From Bacillaceae bacterium JMAK1 (GTDB lineage: Bacteria > Bacillota > Bacilli > Bacillales > Marinococcaceae), in the NCBI GenBank assembly GCA_012970285.1, contig JIBW01000004.1, positions 124,001 to 188,000 on the forward strand: a stretch of DNA of 64,000 nucleotides, given 5' to 3'. The translations under genes were made by a program, and so were the position numbers. Under the pieces are notes generated by a model that had not been told where the DNA came from, searched no databases, and worked only from the letters and a program-made list of their open reading frames with translations. Shown one piece after another: positions 39,696 through 47,343 of the stretch; position 1 is the stretch's first letter, and each line of letters begins with the position of its first letter.

Positions 39696-40628
39696 ATGAA
39701 TACAGATATCTTTCGTGAAATAAAAACGATTTTTGGCCTTAAGTCAGCTCAATTCGAATGGCTCGGTGGCTATGAGGGGAATGTATTTGTAAGCAATGAA
39801 GATGATGTTGTTATTAAGTTCCTTGATGCTTCAAGACATTCGTTAGAACGATTGCAACAAGAAGTAGAGTGGATGCAATTGATGAATCGAAATGGAGTTC
39901 ACGTTCCCCGTTCAGTTCTGTCTAAGAATGATAAGGCGATTGAACAAATAAGTGGCATTGAACAGTGCTTTTATGTAATCGTTACAGAGCGAATTAAGAA
40001 GACAACGTCACAGTCTTTTCTTAAAGATCCTTTGCTCATTGAACGGTGGGGGAGAACGCTCGGTAAGATGCATGCGATTTCAAAGCAACATGCTGATTGG
40101 CACTCGACGTATGCATCGTGGGATTATGATCATTGTCATCCTAATTTCATTCTGACGGCCGATCAAGATGTGCAAAGCATTTGGAACACGTATCAAGATG
40201 AAATTCAAAAGTTGCCAAAGACGAAAGATACGTTTGGTGTCGTGCACCATGATCTGCATCATGAGAACCTTCTTCTTCAAAGCGATGAGCTTTATGTTCT
40301 TGATTTTGGTGATCTTCGAAACAGTTGGTATGTGTATGACCTTGCGATCGCAATTTATACAGCCTTGGAAAATAATCGTTTTCGAAAGTTTGAAGAGCAA
40401 GGTTCCTACTATTTACGTTTCACCCAAACGTTTCTCCGTGGTTATGAGCGGGAAACAACGTTAGTAGAAGAAAGCCAGGCATTGTTGCCTTTCTTTTTAC
40501 ATTATCGACTCGTGTATTCGTATATGTATTTTCAACACACACTAACAGATGCGAAAAAATTAGAAGTCGCCCATATCTTAAACGATATGAAGAAGAGAAT
40601 TGTAACTGGTGAAACGGTCTATTATTAA
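39696..40628 (+). CDS. APH-family phosphotransferase
   Basis: A 310-aa protein of the aminoglycoside/choline kinase fold. The ATP-lobe Lys is in VVIKFLDASRHS, the catalytic Brenner motif is FGVVHHDLHHENLLL (Asp and Asn), and the metal-binding Asp is in YVLDFGDLRNSW. The family phosphorylates aminoglycosides, macrolides, choline, homoserine, fructosamine and others, so a resistance role is only one option. The ATG lies after CGGGGGGCGCG. It is adjacent to the AviRa-like gene and followed by an SDR 20 bp on. Confidence 0.82.
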   Translation: MNTDIFREIKTIFGLKSAQFEWLGGYEGNVFVSNEDDVVIKFLDASRHSLERLQQEVEWMQLMNRNGVHVPRSVLSKNDKAIEQISGIEQCFYVIVTERIKKTTSQSFLKDPLLIERWGRTLGKMHAISKQHADWHSTYASWDYDHCHPNFILTADQDVQSIWNTYQDEIQKLPKTKDTFGVVHHDLHHENLLLQSDELYVLDFGDLRNSWYVYDLAIAIYTALENNRFRKFEEQGSYYLRFTQTFLRGYERETTLVEESQALLPFFLHYRLVYSYMYFQHTLTDAKKLEVAHILNDMKKRIVTGETVYY

Positions 40629-40648
40629 TAAGGAATGTGATTTGTTTT

Positions 40649-41395
40649 ATGATCAATCCGAATTTGAAGGGAAAAACTATTCTTATTACTGGAGGTAACT
40701 CAGGGATAGGAAGTGCGATTACACAAGAGTTTGCAGCTATGGGAGGCAAAGTGGTCGTACACTATTATGATAAGGAAGAGAAAGCGACACAACTCGTGCA
40801 TTCGATTCAAGAAAACGGTGGCAAAGCAATCGCCATTTATGCAGATTTACGTCAAGAACAAGACGTAGACCAGTTAATGGAGAGATCAATTGAAGCATTT
40901 GGAACCGTTGATACGCTCATTAATAATGCTGCCGCTTGTGTACTGGATACGATTTTTGACACAGTCGGTGCGACGATCGATGACCATTTTGAAATGAATG
41001 CGCGTGTACCAGTTCAACTCATGAATCGTTTTGTTCTTATGCATAAAGAACAAGGGAAAAAAGAAGGAAGCATCATTAACATCTCAACCGATGCTTCACA
41101 AAAATTTGCGGGGCAGATTTCTTATGGAGCTAGCAAAGCAGCATTAGAAGCGTATACAAGAAGTGTTGCGATTGAAGCTGGTCCACACGGAATTACAGTG
41201 AATTGTATCTCACCAGGTCCGACTCAGACAGGCTATATTGATGAACAACTCGAAAGAATGGTAATGCCAGATGTCCCGATGCGGCGACTGGGTGAGCCGA
41301 AAGATATCGCAGAAGCAGCCGTCTTTTTTGCATCAAAACAAGCAAGGTGGATCACCGGACAAGTGTTACTCGTATCTGGCGGTCATTATATTTAA
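40649..41395 (+). CDS. SDR family oxidoreductase
   Basis: A 248-aa classical SDR: TGGNSGIG (NAD(P) loop), NNAAA, the catalytic Ser in INISTDAS, YGASK (catalytic Tyr and Lys) and PGPTQTGYI. All catalytic residues are present, unlike the SDR at 1170. ATG 40649 gives the usual N-terminus, though AAGGAA is 13 nt away; GTG 40637 is the in-frame alternative. Substrate unknown. It ends in a strong terminator shared with the convergent ABC-F gene. Confidence 0.88.
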   Translation: MINPNLKGKTILITGGNSGIGSAITQEFAAMGGKVVVHYYDKEEKATQLVHSIQENGGKAIAIYADLRQEQDVDQLMERSIEAFGTVDTLINNAAACVLDTIFDTVGATIDDHFEMNARVPVQLMNRFVLMHKEQGKKEGSIINISTDASQKFAGQISYGASKAALEAYTRSVAIEAGPHGITVNCISPGPTQTGYIDEQLERMVMPDVPMRRLGEPKDIAEAAVFFASKQARWITGQVLLVSGGHYI

Positions 41396-41399
41396 AAAG

Positions 41400-41439
41400 A
41401 AATCGGCCAAGAAAAGAAACCTTTTCTTGGCCGATTTTT
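41400..41439. terminator. Bidirectional terminator
   Basis: AAATCGGCCAAGAAAAG and CTTTTCTTGGCCGATTT are perfect 17-bp inverted repeats around a 4-nt loop, with A and T flanks, between convergent genes. Confidence 0.93.
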
Positions 41440-43054
41440 ATTCGGAGCGTTTCATACGAGCATAGTTAAAGGATCCTTCATAGCGAGTTAATTTACCGTC
41501 TTCAAGCCAAAGAGTCGTCGATAAAGACTTATTGAGAAAATAACGGTCGTGGGAGACAGCAACGATGGTACCTTGAAAACTTTCAAGCGCTTCTTCGAGC
41601 ATTTCCTTCGAATCAATATCAAGATGATTCGTCGGTTCGTCGAAAACTAATACGTTATGATGTTGCTGCATTAGCTGGGCAAGCCTAAGGCGCATCGATT
41701 CGCCACCACTTAGATCAGATACTGACGTAAACACATCATAACCATAAAATAGAAACTTCGCGAGGATATGGCGTGCTTCTGCTTCTGAAACCATAGCTGC
41801 ATCACGAAAAGCCGAAAGTACCGTATCTGTGCTCGTACCAAACTCTAAGTGTTGAGATAAATAACCGATCGAAATGTTATGACCAACTGAAACTTCACCT
41901 TCATCAACCTCATGATGTTGCAATAACGTCTTTAAAAGCGTAGATTTACCAGCGCCATTTGGACCGACAATTGCCACTCGTTCCCCGTGCCTTATGTGAA
42001 GAGATAAACCATTAAAAATTGGAGTTGTACCAAAGTGTTTGACGATGTTATCACATTTGAAAACGTCGTTTCCACTTCGTTGCTCGCTGTCAAAAGCTAA
42101 AGCAACTTGCTTTGTTTCGACGGGGCGTTGCAAACGTTTAATACGATGCAATGCTTTCTCCATGCTTTTTGCCTGACGGTGCATGCTTGCGTTTGGTGGC
42201 TTTGCACGATTCGCCCACTCTTTTAAACGCTTTATCGTTTCTGTCATTTTCTTGATCTTTTTTTGTTGATCCTCATAGTGTTGAAATTGACGTAGAATCC
42301 TTGCCTCTCGTTCCTTGACATAGTCTGTGTAGTTCGTGTGATAGATAAACAATTCACCGTCGTCAAGTTCCCAAATCTTTGTGACGGTATCATCAAGAAA
42401 CGCCCGATCATGGGAGATAATTAACACGCTTCCAGTGTAATCTTTAATCCACTTCGATAACCAATCTAATGCATAAATGTCGAGATGATTTGTTGGTTCA
42501 TCAAGAATCAATAAATCAGGTTTTTGTAAAAGTAGTTCAGCGAGTTCGACTTTAGTTCGTTCGCCCCCACTTAAGGTCGACCAGCATTTATCTAGTAGAT
42601 TGGAAATACCCAATCCTGCAGCTACGCGACGAATGTTCGCTTTAATCACGTAGCCTCCTGCTTTCTCAAACTGGTCTAGTAACGCTCCGTACGTGTTGAG
42701 AGTCGCTTCTAAATCCGTGTTGTTCGGATTTGAAAGTTGTGATTCATAGTGTCGTAGCTGCTGTTGCAATTGATTTAGTTCGCTAAATCCACGTTGAAGT
42801 AAATCATAGATAGTGATGTTTGCTCGTTCAGGCGTCTGCACGAGCATCCCTTTCGTTGATTCTTTTTTCCAGCCAATCGTTCCTGTAGTTGGTGATTCAA
42901 GACCTGCGATCAACCTTGCAAGCGTAGATTTCCCTTCACCATTTCGGCCAACAAGACCAATGGTTTCACCTGAATGGATTTGAAAAGATAAACCTGTGAA
43001 GATTGTAGTTCCTCCATATACTTGCTCTATATTTTTTCCATGACATACAATCAT
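41438..43054 (-). CDS. ABC-F type ribosomal protection protein
   Basis: A 538-aa soluble protein with two ABC domains and no membrane segment. Domain 1 has Walker A GRNGEGKST, signature LSGGERTKVELAELL and LLILDEPTNHLD. Domain 2 has GPNGAGKST, LSGGESMRLRLAQLM and VLVFDEPTNHLD. They are joined by a long, basic, helical interdomain linker (about residues 240-310, QKKIKKMTETIKRLKEWANR), the part that reaches the ribosomal P-site in VmlR, MsrA and LsaA. The family rescues ribosomes from PTC-targeting antibiotics. The ATG has TAGGAGGAACGAAC upstream. A leader peptide and terminator precede it, typical of antibiotic-inducible ABC-F genes. Confidence 0.9.
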   Translation of the reverse strand: MIVCHGKNIEQVYGGTTIFTGLSFQIHSGETIGLVGRNGEGKSTLARLIAGLESPTTGTIGWKKESTKGMLVQTPERANITIYDLLQRGFSELNQLQQQLRHYESQLSNPNNTDLEATLNTYGALLDQFEKAGGYVIKANIRRVAAGLGISNLLDKCWSTLSGGERTKVELAELLLQKPDLLILDEPTNHLDIYALDWLSKWIKDYTGSVLIISHDRAFLDDTVTKIWELDDGELFIYHTNYTDYVKEREARILRQFQHYEDQQKKIKKMTETIKRLKEWANRAKPPNASMHRQAKSMEKALHRIKRLQRPVETKQVALAFDSEQRSGNDVFKCDNIVKHFGTTPIFNGLSLHIRHGERVAIVGPNGAGKSTLLKTLLQHHEVDEGEVSVGHNISIGYLSQHLEFGTSTDTVLSAFRDAAMVSEAEARHILAKFLFYGYDVFTSVSDLSGGESMRLRLAQLMQQHHNVLVFDEPTNHLDIDSKEMLEEALESFQGTIVAVSHDRYFLNKSLSTTLWLEDGKLTRYEGSFNYARMKRSE

Positions 43055-43061
43055 GTTCGTT

Positions 43062-43157
43062 CCTCCTATAGATAGAGGAGACGTGAACAGAAAAAAGGCG
43101 ACGGAGAATCGCTCCGTCGCCTTTAACCATCATAATTCGATGAATAGACACGTCTCT
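43062..43157 (-). promoter_or_regulatory. Attenuator region of the ABC-F gene (antiterminator/SD-sequestering elements)
   Basis: In the minus-strand RNA, AGAAGAGACGTG (just after the leader-peptide stop) can pair with CACGTCTCCTCT downstream of the terminator hairpin with one mismatch in 12. The same downstream strand carries CTCCT, which can pair with AGGAG of the ABC-F Shine-Dalgarno around an 8-nt loop. So mutually exclusive structures could couple leader translation to both termination and initiation. Confidence 0.55.
43091..43123 (-). terminator. Leader terminator upstream of the ABC-F gene
   Basis: On the minus strand AAAGGCGACGGAG and CTCCGTCGCCTTT form a 13-bp perfect stem with a 5-nt loop followed by TTT. 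It stands 37 bp before the coding start, in the 5' leader, so it must be conditionally bypassed. Confidence 0.88.
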
Positions 43158-43159
43158 TC

Positions 43160-43291
43160 TCAGTGAATTTTCGGTATCGTTTTGTAAAAAAAGACAGACT
43201 GATCCAATTCCAAAACGATTGCCGAGAAAATCGTCCGACACCGCGACAAAAACGCACCCATTTGTGCCAGACTTCCACTAAAAAGACTCAT
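43160..43291 (-). CDS. Leader peptide of the ABC-F gene (43 aa)
   Basis: An ATG at 43291 preceded by GGGAGGTGAGTGGAC opens a 43-codon frame (MSLFSGSLAQMGAFL ... FFYKTIPKIH). Its TGA stop lies directly against AGAAGAGACGTG, the 5' arm of the long-range pairing, and 37 nt before the terminator hairpin. A translated short frame ending just before alternative RNA structures is the arrangement of ribosome-mediated attenuation known for vmlR-type and erm-type genes. The peptide has no recognised domain. It could alternatively be an independent small protein. Confidence 0.6.
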   Translation of the reverse strand: MSLFSGSLAQMGAFLSRCRTIFSAIVLELDQSVFFYKTIPKIH

Positions 43292-43501
43292 GTCCACTCA
43301 CCTCCCGAACGTTTGATTACTTCTAATGTAGCGAATGTATTCAGAAAAGTAAAGAATCTCTTTTATGCAAGGGATTTGAAGTGCCGGCGTAATGAACAAC
43401 GTGACTAATGTCGCTAAAACCGTTGTGAAAAGTGAATAAAGCTGATAACTTATTTTGGGTGTGTGTTCGAGGAGTAGAGACCGGTGCAGAACTCGGAGAG
43501 C

Positions 43502-43763
43502 GTGTAGCAAGCGGCGGTGTTGGTGTAGCAAGAGAAGGTGTCGGTGTAGCAAGAGAAGGTGAGGGTGTAGCAAGTGGCGGTGTTGGTGTAGCAAGCGGCG
43601 GTGTTGGTGTAGCAAGCGGCGGTGTTGGTGTAGCAAGCGGCGGTGTTGGTGTAGCAAGCGGCGGTGTTGGTGTAGCAAGAGAAGGTGTCGGTGTAGCAAG
43701 CGAAGGTGTCGGTGTAGCAAGCGAAGGTGTTGGTGTAGCAAGCGAAGGTGAGGGTGTAGCAAC
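43502..43763 (+). repeat. 21-bp minisatellite, 12 units plus a partial unit
   Basis: Units begin GTGTAGCAAG and run 21 bp: eight-fold related variants ending CGGCGGTGTTG, AGAAGGTGTCG, AGAAGGTGAGG and CGAAGGTGTTG. Units 5-8 are identical. Because 21 is a multiple of three and the unit has no stop in several frames, three long frames cross it: plus (V-A-S-G-G-V-G heptads, 43432-43791), minus (L-L-H-Q-H-R-R, 43298-43795) and minus (C-Y-T-N-T-A-A, 43450-43776). None has a convincing ribosome binding site. The first minus frame continues into a plausible membrane helix (LYSLFTTVLATLVTLFITPA). I therefore call the repeat, not a gene. Confidence 0.9.
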
Positions 43764-43809
43764 CCCCGATCTTCATACTCCACAGTTCTAAACAAAAGGG
43801 GTTAACAAA

Positions 43810-43977
43810 TTGGTATTAAATATTATTGTAACGTGTGTTCTTGGCATATTTGGAACAGCGCTGTTGCTAGCGCTTATGTCATTTATTGGGGTCGGGATTG
43901 AATTCTTCTTCTTTTTGATACATGGAATGATCTTTGCAATGTGCGTACTCATTTACATAAATTTGAAAGGAAAGTAG
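43810..43977 (+). CDS. 55-aa small membrane protein
   Basis: TTG start at 43810, 8 nt after AAAAGGGG. The peptide is almost entirely hydrophobic: NIIVTCVLGIFGTALLLAL and FFFFLIHGMIFAMCVLIYI form two helices, ending in the basic NLKGK. No family recognised. It is followed 77 bp later by another small membrane protein gene in the same direction and then mepB, so the three may be one unit. Confidence 0.6.
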   Translation: MVLNIIVTCVLGIFGTALLLALMSFIGVGIEFFFFLIHGMIFAMCVLIYINLKGK

Positions 43978-44054
43978 TTGTGATTTAGAGAAGGAAATCA
44001 ATACGGTCTATAATTTGGCAGATTAAAGTTAATAAAGTACTTAGGGGATAGATT

Positions 44055-44213
44055 TTGAAGAAAAAGAAGAATACCAAAAAAGATAAAATGAGTGTTGGCG
44101 GAAAGATTGGGCTTGCTGTTTTAATTGTATTTATGGCTGCTACACTCTTATTAAAAGCAATCGATCCAAACAGAGGTGGCGGTGCTAGGCATCTTTTTGA
44201 CTTATTTTCGTAA
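44055..44213 (+). CDS. 52-aa small membrane protein
   Basis: TTG start at 44055, 7 nt after TTAGGGG. Sequence: a very basic N-terminus (MKKKKNTKKDK), one transmembrane helix (IGLAVLIVFMAATLLL) and a tail DPNRGGGARHLFDLFS. It ends 11 bp before the mepB-like gene. Function unknown; the composition and position support a real gene. Confidence 0.6.
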   Translation: MKKKKNTKKDKMSVGGKIGLAVLIVFMAATLLLKAIDPNRGGGARHLFDLFS

Positions 44214-44224
44214 GGAGAGCGATC

Positions 44225-44743
44225 ATGAATGATTTTTATGAGGCGTTTGCATATGTAAATAAGCTGGTTTATGAGCCAAATCAGTTTACAGTAAAAGCAA
44301 TTCAAGAAGAAGTGCACAATAAAAAGTACGGGGCAGGCACGTTTCACTTAATGTCTAAAACCGTGCGATTTAGAGTCGCACATCAGACACCGACTAAGAT
44401 TGGTCAGTTTGTATCACTTTGGGAAAAAGATACGGATGGTAAAAATCGGCCGTATTCTTATGAAGCATCTCCAGATTTAATTGTGATCACGACCTTTCGC
44501 AATGAGCGACAGTTTGGGCAGTTTATCTTTCCGAAAGAGGTTCTTTTCAAAAGAGGCATTCTTCACTCACCTTCGACAAAGGGGAAAATGGCAATGAGAG
44601 TGTACCCTTCCTGGGACGAACCGAATAATAAACAAGCGATCTCTACTCAAAAATGGCAGTTGTCTTACTTTATCGACATGAGCAATCCGAGTCATCTATC
44701 TTTCAATAAATTAATGCAACTATACGAAAATCCCCTTTCATAA
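44225..44743 (+). CDS. MepB family protein
   Basis: A 172-aa cytosolic protein matching the MepB family, named from the staphylococcal mepRAB multidrug-efflux operon. Segments FRVAHQTPTKIGQFVSLWEK, PYSYEASPDLIVI, FGQFIFPKEVLFKRGIL and KGKMAMRVYPSWD are characteristic. The biochemical role is unknown; an OB- or nuclease-like DNA-interacting function has been suggested only by fold. AAGGAGAGCGATC precedes the ATG. No mepA or mepR lies nearby. Confidence 0.85.
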   Translation: MNDFYEAFAYVNKLVYEPNQFTVKAIQEEVHNKKYGAGTFHLMSKTVRFRVAHQTPTKIGQFVSLWEKDTDGKNRPYSYEASPDLIVITTFRNERQFGQFIFPKEVLFKRGILHSPSTKGKMAMRVYPSWDEPNNKQAISTQKWQLSYFIDMSNPSHLSFNKLMQLYENPLS

Positions 44744-44766
44744 TAGTGAGAGGGGATTTCCCATTT
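44725..44766 (+). terminator. Terminator overlapping the mepB 3' end
   Basis: AAATCCCCTTTCA and TGAGAGGGGATTT pair over 13 positions (one T-G) around TAATAG, which contains the stop codon. CCCATTTATC follows, a weak T-tract. Confidence 0.7.
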
Positions 44767-44815
44767 ATCTCGAAGGAAGTAAAAGCTAGTTCGTAAAGAA
44801 CGGAGGGATACTGTA

Positions 44816-45613
44816 ATGTCACTGATTCATAAAGGATACGGGTTAGACCATCAAGGGTACATTCAAAGTGATGTTGTACCAACACAAATCAGTTTGTATG
44901 AGACGTGTATTCAAGATTGCATCGAGCAATTAAAGCAATCTTTTCCTAACAAAGTGCATAGCGTTTACGTCTATGGCAGTGTGGCAAGAGGGGAAGCTGT
45001 GAAGAAGAAGTCGGACTTGGATTTGCTCGTTTTATTAACGGAGGATTTGACTGACCAAGAGAAACGTCGATTAAACGTGCTGGGGCAATCATTATCGAAA
45101 ACGTACGTTGATGATTTTCGTGAAATTGGTCTTGCATTTACGAATTATGACTATACGATGGATCCTAACAACTACGATGAACAAGCATTTTTAAAAGAGC
45201 TGTCAATCTGTGTAGATGGCAACGACTTGCGCTCATACTTCGGCCCGTATCGTTTAACCTCTGAGATTGCAATTCGTTTTAATGGAGATATTAATGAAGT
45301 ATATGAACGAGCGATGAAGCGTCTTTATCATGGGAATAATGAGGAATTTAGGCAGGCAACGATTGCGTTTGCGAGGAAGCTCATTCGCACTTATTATTCA
45401 ATGGTCATGTATCGCTCGCAAATTTGGACGACAAGGCTTCATGAGCAAGCACAAGTGATTGTTCAGAGTCTACCTGATAAAAGCAGTGTCATAGAGACCT
45501 TGCTAAGCTGGATCAATGAACCTCCCACTAATCAACTCGCTGTTGTTAATTTGTATGAACAAGAAGGGAGATGGCTCATTGATCATTTCCATCATGAAGC
45601 GAAGAAAGGGTGA
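44816..45613 (+). CDS. Nucleotidyltransferase-domain protein
   Basis: A 265-aa protein with the polymerase-beta-type NT motif VYVYGSVARGEAVKKKSDLD (GS-x-DxD, residues about 51-70), followed by a helical C-terminal domain. The arrangement resembles aminoglycoside nucleotidyltransferases (ANT) and MNT-type toxins' partners, but key ANT substrate residues cannot be judged by eye. CGGAGGGATACTGT precedes the ATG. Its stop overlaps a possible GTG start of the next acetyltransferase. Confidence 0.8.
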   Translation: MSLIHKGYGLDHQGYIQSDVVPTQISLYETCIQDCIEQLKQSFPNKVHSVYVYGSVARGEAVKKKSDLDLLVLLTEDLTDQEKRRLNVLGQSLSKTYVDDFREIGLAFTNYDYTMDPNNYDEQAFLKELSICVDGNDLRSYFGPYRLTSEIAIRFNGDINEVYERAMKRLYHGNNEEFRQATIAFARKLIRTYYSMVMYRSQIWTTRLHEQAQVIVQSLPDKSSVIETLLSWINEPPTNQLAVVNLYEQEGRWLIDHFHHEAKKG

Positions 45614-45618
45614 GTGAT

Positions 45619-46164
45619 GTGAACGTAATTGATACGCTAACGTATTATTCTGTAAGAGATGAAAAGCGCGAGTTGGTGGCGTTTTTACAACGACACCATT
45701 GGCCATACCATAGTAATCATGAATCGGGCGAAGTGGTGTATGAACAAGCTTTTGATGAAGGAAAATATCATGGTAAGAATCTAGCGTTTTGGGTGGAGCA
45801 GTTTGATAAAAAGATCGGTTTGGTTGTCATAGAAGACATTGATGATCTCAATCCAATGCTAGACATACGCTTAGCTTCAAACGTACGTGGAAAAGGGCTT
45901 GGGAAACACATTTTACAATGGATGACGGATTATACGTTCATAAATCATGAGAAAGTTATTCGATTAGAAGGCTGTACACGTATAGATAATTTGGCGATGC
46001 GAAAAACGTTTCATTCCGTGGGCTTTGTGAAAGAAGCGTATTATAGAAGTGGTTGGGTTGATGGAGACGGCACGGTCTTTGATTGTCTAAGTTATGCGAA
46101 AACGAGGAGCGATTGGGTTCATGGAACAATAACACCGATTCAAATGGACAACGAACCGTTTTAA
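45619..46164 (+). CDS. GNAT family N-acetyltransferase (RimJ-like)
   Basis: A 181-aa acetyltransferase: LDIRLASNVRGKGLGKHILQ is the acetyl-CoA loop (RGKGLG), and RKTFHSVGFVKEAYYRSGW matches the C-terminal motif of RimJ/RimL-like enzymes. GTG 45619 is preferred: AAAGGG lies 9 nt upstream, whereas GTG 45610 abuts that site and overlaps the previous stop. It is probably in one unit with the nucleotidyltransferase. Substrate unknown. Confidence 0.82.
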   Translation: MNVIDTLTYYSVRDEKRELVAFLQRHHWPYHSNHESGEVVYEQAFDEGKYHGKNLAFWVEQFDKKIGLVVIEDIDDLNPMLDIRLASNVRGKGLGKHILQWMTDYTFINHEKVIRLEGCTRIDNLAMRKTFHSVGFVKEAYYRSGWVDGDGTVFDCLSYAKTRSDWVHGTITPIQMDNEPF

Positions 46165-46200
46165 TTGAACTAGTCTTGGAAAGTTTCATATTACAATTCA

Positions 46201-46209
46201 TGCTATAAT
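46201..46209 (+). promoter_or_regulatory. Extended -10 promoter of the HNH gene
   Basis: TGCTATAAT is a consensus extended -10 (TGnTATAAT) 45 bp before the coding start. No strong -35 is seen, as is common with extended -10 promoters. Confidence 0.6.
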
Positions 46210-46254
46210 GCATGTAAATTCGACAATAATTCGGCCATAAGGAGGACAATGATC

Positions 46255-46557
46255 TTGAAGGCTACTGTAGGAACGTGTGAATTGTGTGGCAGGCATGATG
46301 TGAAGCGAACGGTTCATCATCTTGTACCAAAAGAAGAGGGTGGTGCTTTTGAACCGACTTCCCTCTTATGTATTCCTTGCCATAAACAAATTCATGCCCT
46401 CTATACGAATCAAGAAATTGCCCTTCGATTGACGACGATTGGTGCGCTTCAACAAGACCCAAAACTACAATCGTTTATTAAGTGGATTCGTAAGCAACAT
46501 TCTTCCACAATTCCAAAGACGACAAAGTCGAATGCCAAACGGCAAAGAGGGAAATAA
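46255..46557 (+). CDS. HNH endonuclease-domain protein (YisB-like)
   Basis: A 100-aa protein with two zinc Cys pairs and an HNH core: CELCGRHDVKRTVHHLVPKE and LLCIPCHKQIH. Small single-domain HNH proteins of this kind are common in Bacillaceae chromosomes, with unknown targets. AAGGAGG (46239-46245) is 9 nt from the TTG at 46255 but only 3 nt from the ATG at 46249, so TTG is preferred; the difference is two residues. The basic tail (KSNAKRQRGK) fits nucleic-acid binding. Confidence 0.78.
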   Translation: MKATVGTCELCGRHDVKRTVHHLVPKEEGGAFEPTSLLCIPCHKQIHALYTNQEIALRLTTIGALQQDPKLQSFIKWIRKQHSSTIPKTTKSNAKRQRGK

Positions 46558-46576
46558 AGCGAAGGGAGGATGTTTT

Positions 46577-46969
46577 GTGGACTCAAATGAATACGAACGA
46601 ACCGTATCTTTACGAGTCTCTTTTGCGCTCGTCTTTATCGGACTACTTATTACGTCATCTGTACTTATTTATAACGGATTTACGATTGTTGACACATTTC
46701 TTTATTTAATTGGCCTCCCTTTACTTGGGGCGGGCATTGCCACATTTCTTACGATGACGTTTGTTAGTCGAGGACATAAGGAACAACGCTATTTGAAGTA
46801 TGGCTTCATTATTGGGATCACCGTACCAAGCAGCGCGATCATTTATCATGTGAACCAAGGTGCAACACTTGCGACGTATACGATTGTTCTGGCGGTTTGC
46901 TTGACTCTAATATGGATTGGAATGTTTGTGCTTTGGCACTTGCATTTAAGAAGAGTTGCTGAATCGTAA
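46577..46969 (+). CDS. 130-aa membrane protein of unknown function
   Basis: GTG start at 46577, 6 nt after AAGGGAGGA. The frame extends upstream but only through the HNH gene. Four hydrophobic helices are visible (VSFALVFIGLLITSSVLIY; LYLIGLPLLGAGIATFLTM; YGFIIGITVPSSAIIY; IVLAVCLTLIWIGMFVLW), with a basic C-terminus (HLHLRRVAES). No family recognised. It lies 19 bp after the HNH gene, probably in one unit. Confidence 0.7.
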   Translation: MDSNEYERTVSLRVSFALVFIGLLITSSVLIYNGFTIVDTFLYLIGLPLLGAGIATFLTMTFVSRGHKEQRYLKYGFIIGITVPSSAIIYHVNQGATLATYTIVLAVCLTLIWIGMFVLWHLHLRRVAES

Positions 46970-47026
46970 AAGATTGGCAAACGTGCATTCTAGAATCCAA
47001 TCAATTGTTTATGATAAACTAGTCCT

Positions 47027-47260
47027 ATGTCTACAAAAAATAGTTTATTTCTCAATTTCTCGGTAACTTTTTTTACAATACTTAATGTGTCTGTTTGTCT
47101 CGTCGTTTTTGTACTTGCGCTCATTGGCATCGTGACAGGGGTTAATGAGATTAGAGATACAGCAATTGTATTGATGCCGCTCATTTTGGTAACAAGCTTT
47201 CTATCTAGACGCAGAAAGCGCCTCGAAGATGAGCAAAGTAAAGATGAAAAAGGCAAGTGA
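47027..47260 (+). CDS. 77-aa small membrane protein, possibly leaderless mRNA
   Basis: MSTKNSLFLNFSVTFFTILN begins a protein with two membrane helices and a strongly charged tail (SRRRKRLEDEQSKDEKGK), a topology like short stress-related membrane proteins. No Shine-Dalgarno precedes the ATG. A TATGAT at 47010-47015 would place the transcript start about 5 nt before the ATG, consistent with a leaderless message. A strong terminator overlaps the stop. No family recognised. Confidence 0.55.
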   Translation: MSTKNSLFLNFSVTFFTILNVSVCLVVFVLALIGIVTGVNEIRDTAIVLMPLILVTSFLSRRRKRLEDEQSKDEKGK

Positions 47261-47290
47261 ATCGGCATTGATGATTCACTTGCTTTTTTT
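47253..47290 (+). terminator. Intrinsic terminator
   Basis: GCAAGTGAATC and GATTCACTTGC form an 11-bp perfect stem followed by T7. Confidence 0.9.
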
Positions 47291-47318
47291 GCAGGTGTGA
47301 ATTTCAATCCAGTATAAT
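47289..47318 (+). promoter_or_regulatory. Sigma-A promoter of the pentapeptide-repeat gene
   Basis: TTGCAG (47289-47294), 18 bp and TATAAT (47313-47318), 26 bp before the coding start. Confidence 0.7.
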
Positions 47319-47343
47319 AGGACTGCTAAGGGGGAGTAGATGG

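Noticed and set aside
42966-43241. 91-codon minus-strand frame through the ABC-F leader
   Set aside because: It crosses the terminator hairpin and the start of the ABC-F gene in another frame and has no ribosome binding site; the 43-codon leader fits much better.
43502-43763. Possible CRISPR array
   Set aside because: Units are contiguous 21-bp tandem repeats without unique spacers, and no cas genes are present.
43985-44347. 120-codon minus-strand hydrophobic frame
   Set aside because: It is the reverse of two plus-strand genes (52-aa protein and mepB) that have good ribosome binding sites.
46930-46946. Sigma-54-like TTGGCACTTGCA
   Set aside because: The spacing between GG and GC is too short for a -24/-12 promoter and it lies inside a gene.
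46990-47307. 105-codon minus-strand frame
   Set aside because: It opposes the 77-aa membrane protein and crosses its terminator; composition is that of a shadow frame.
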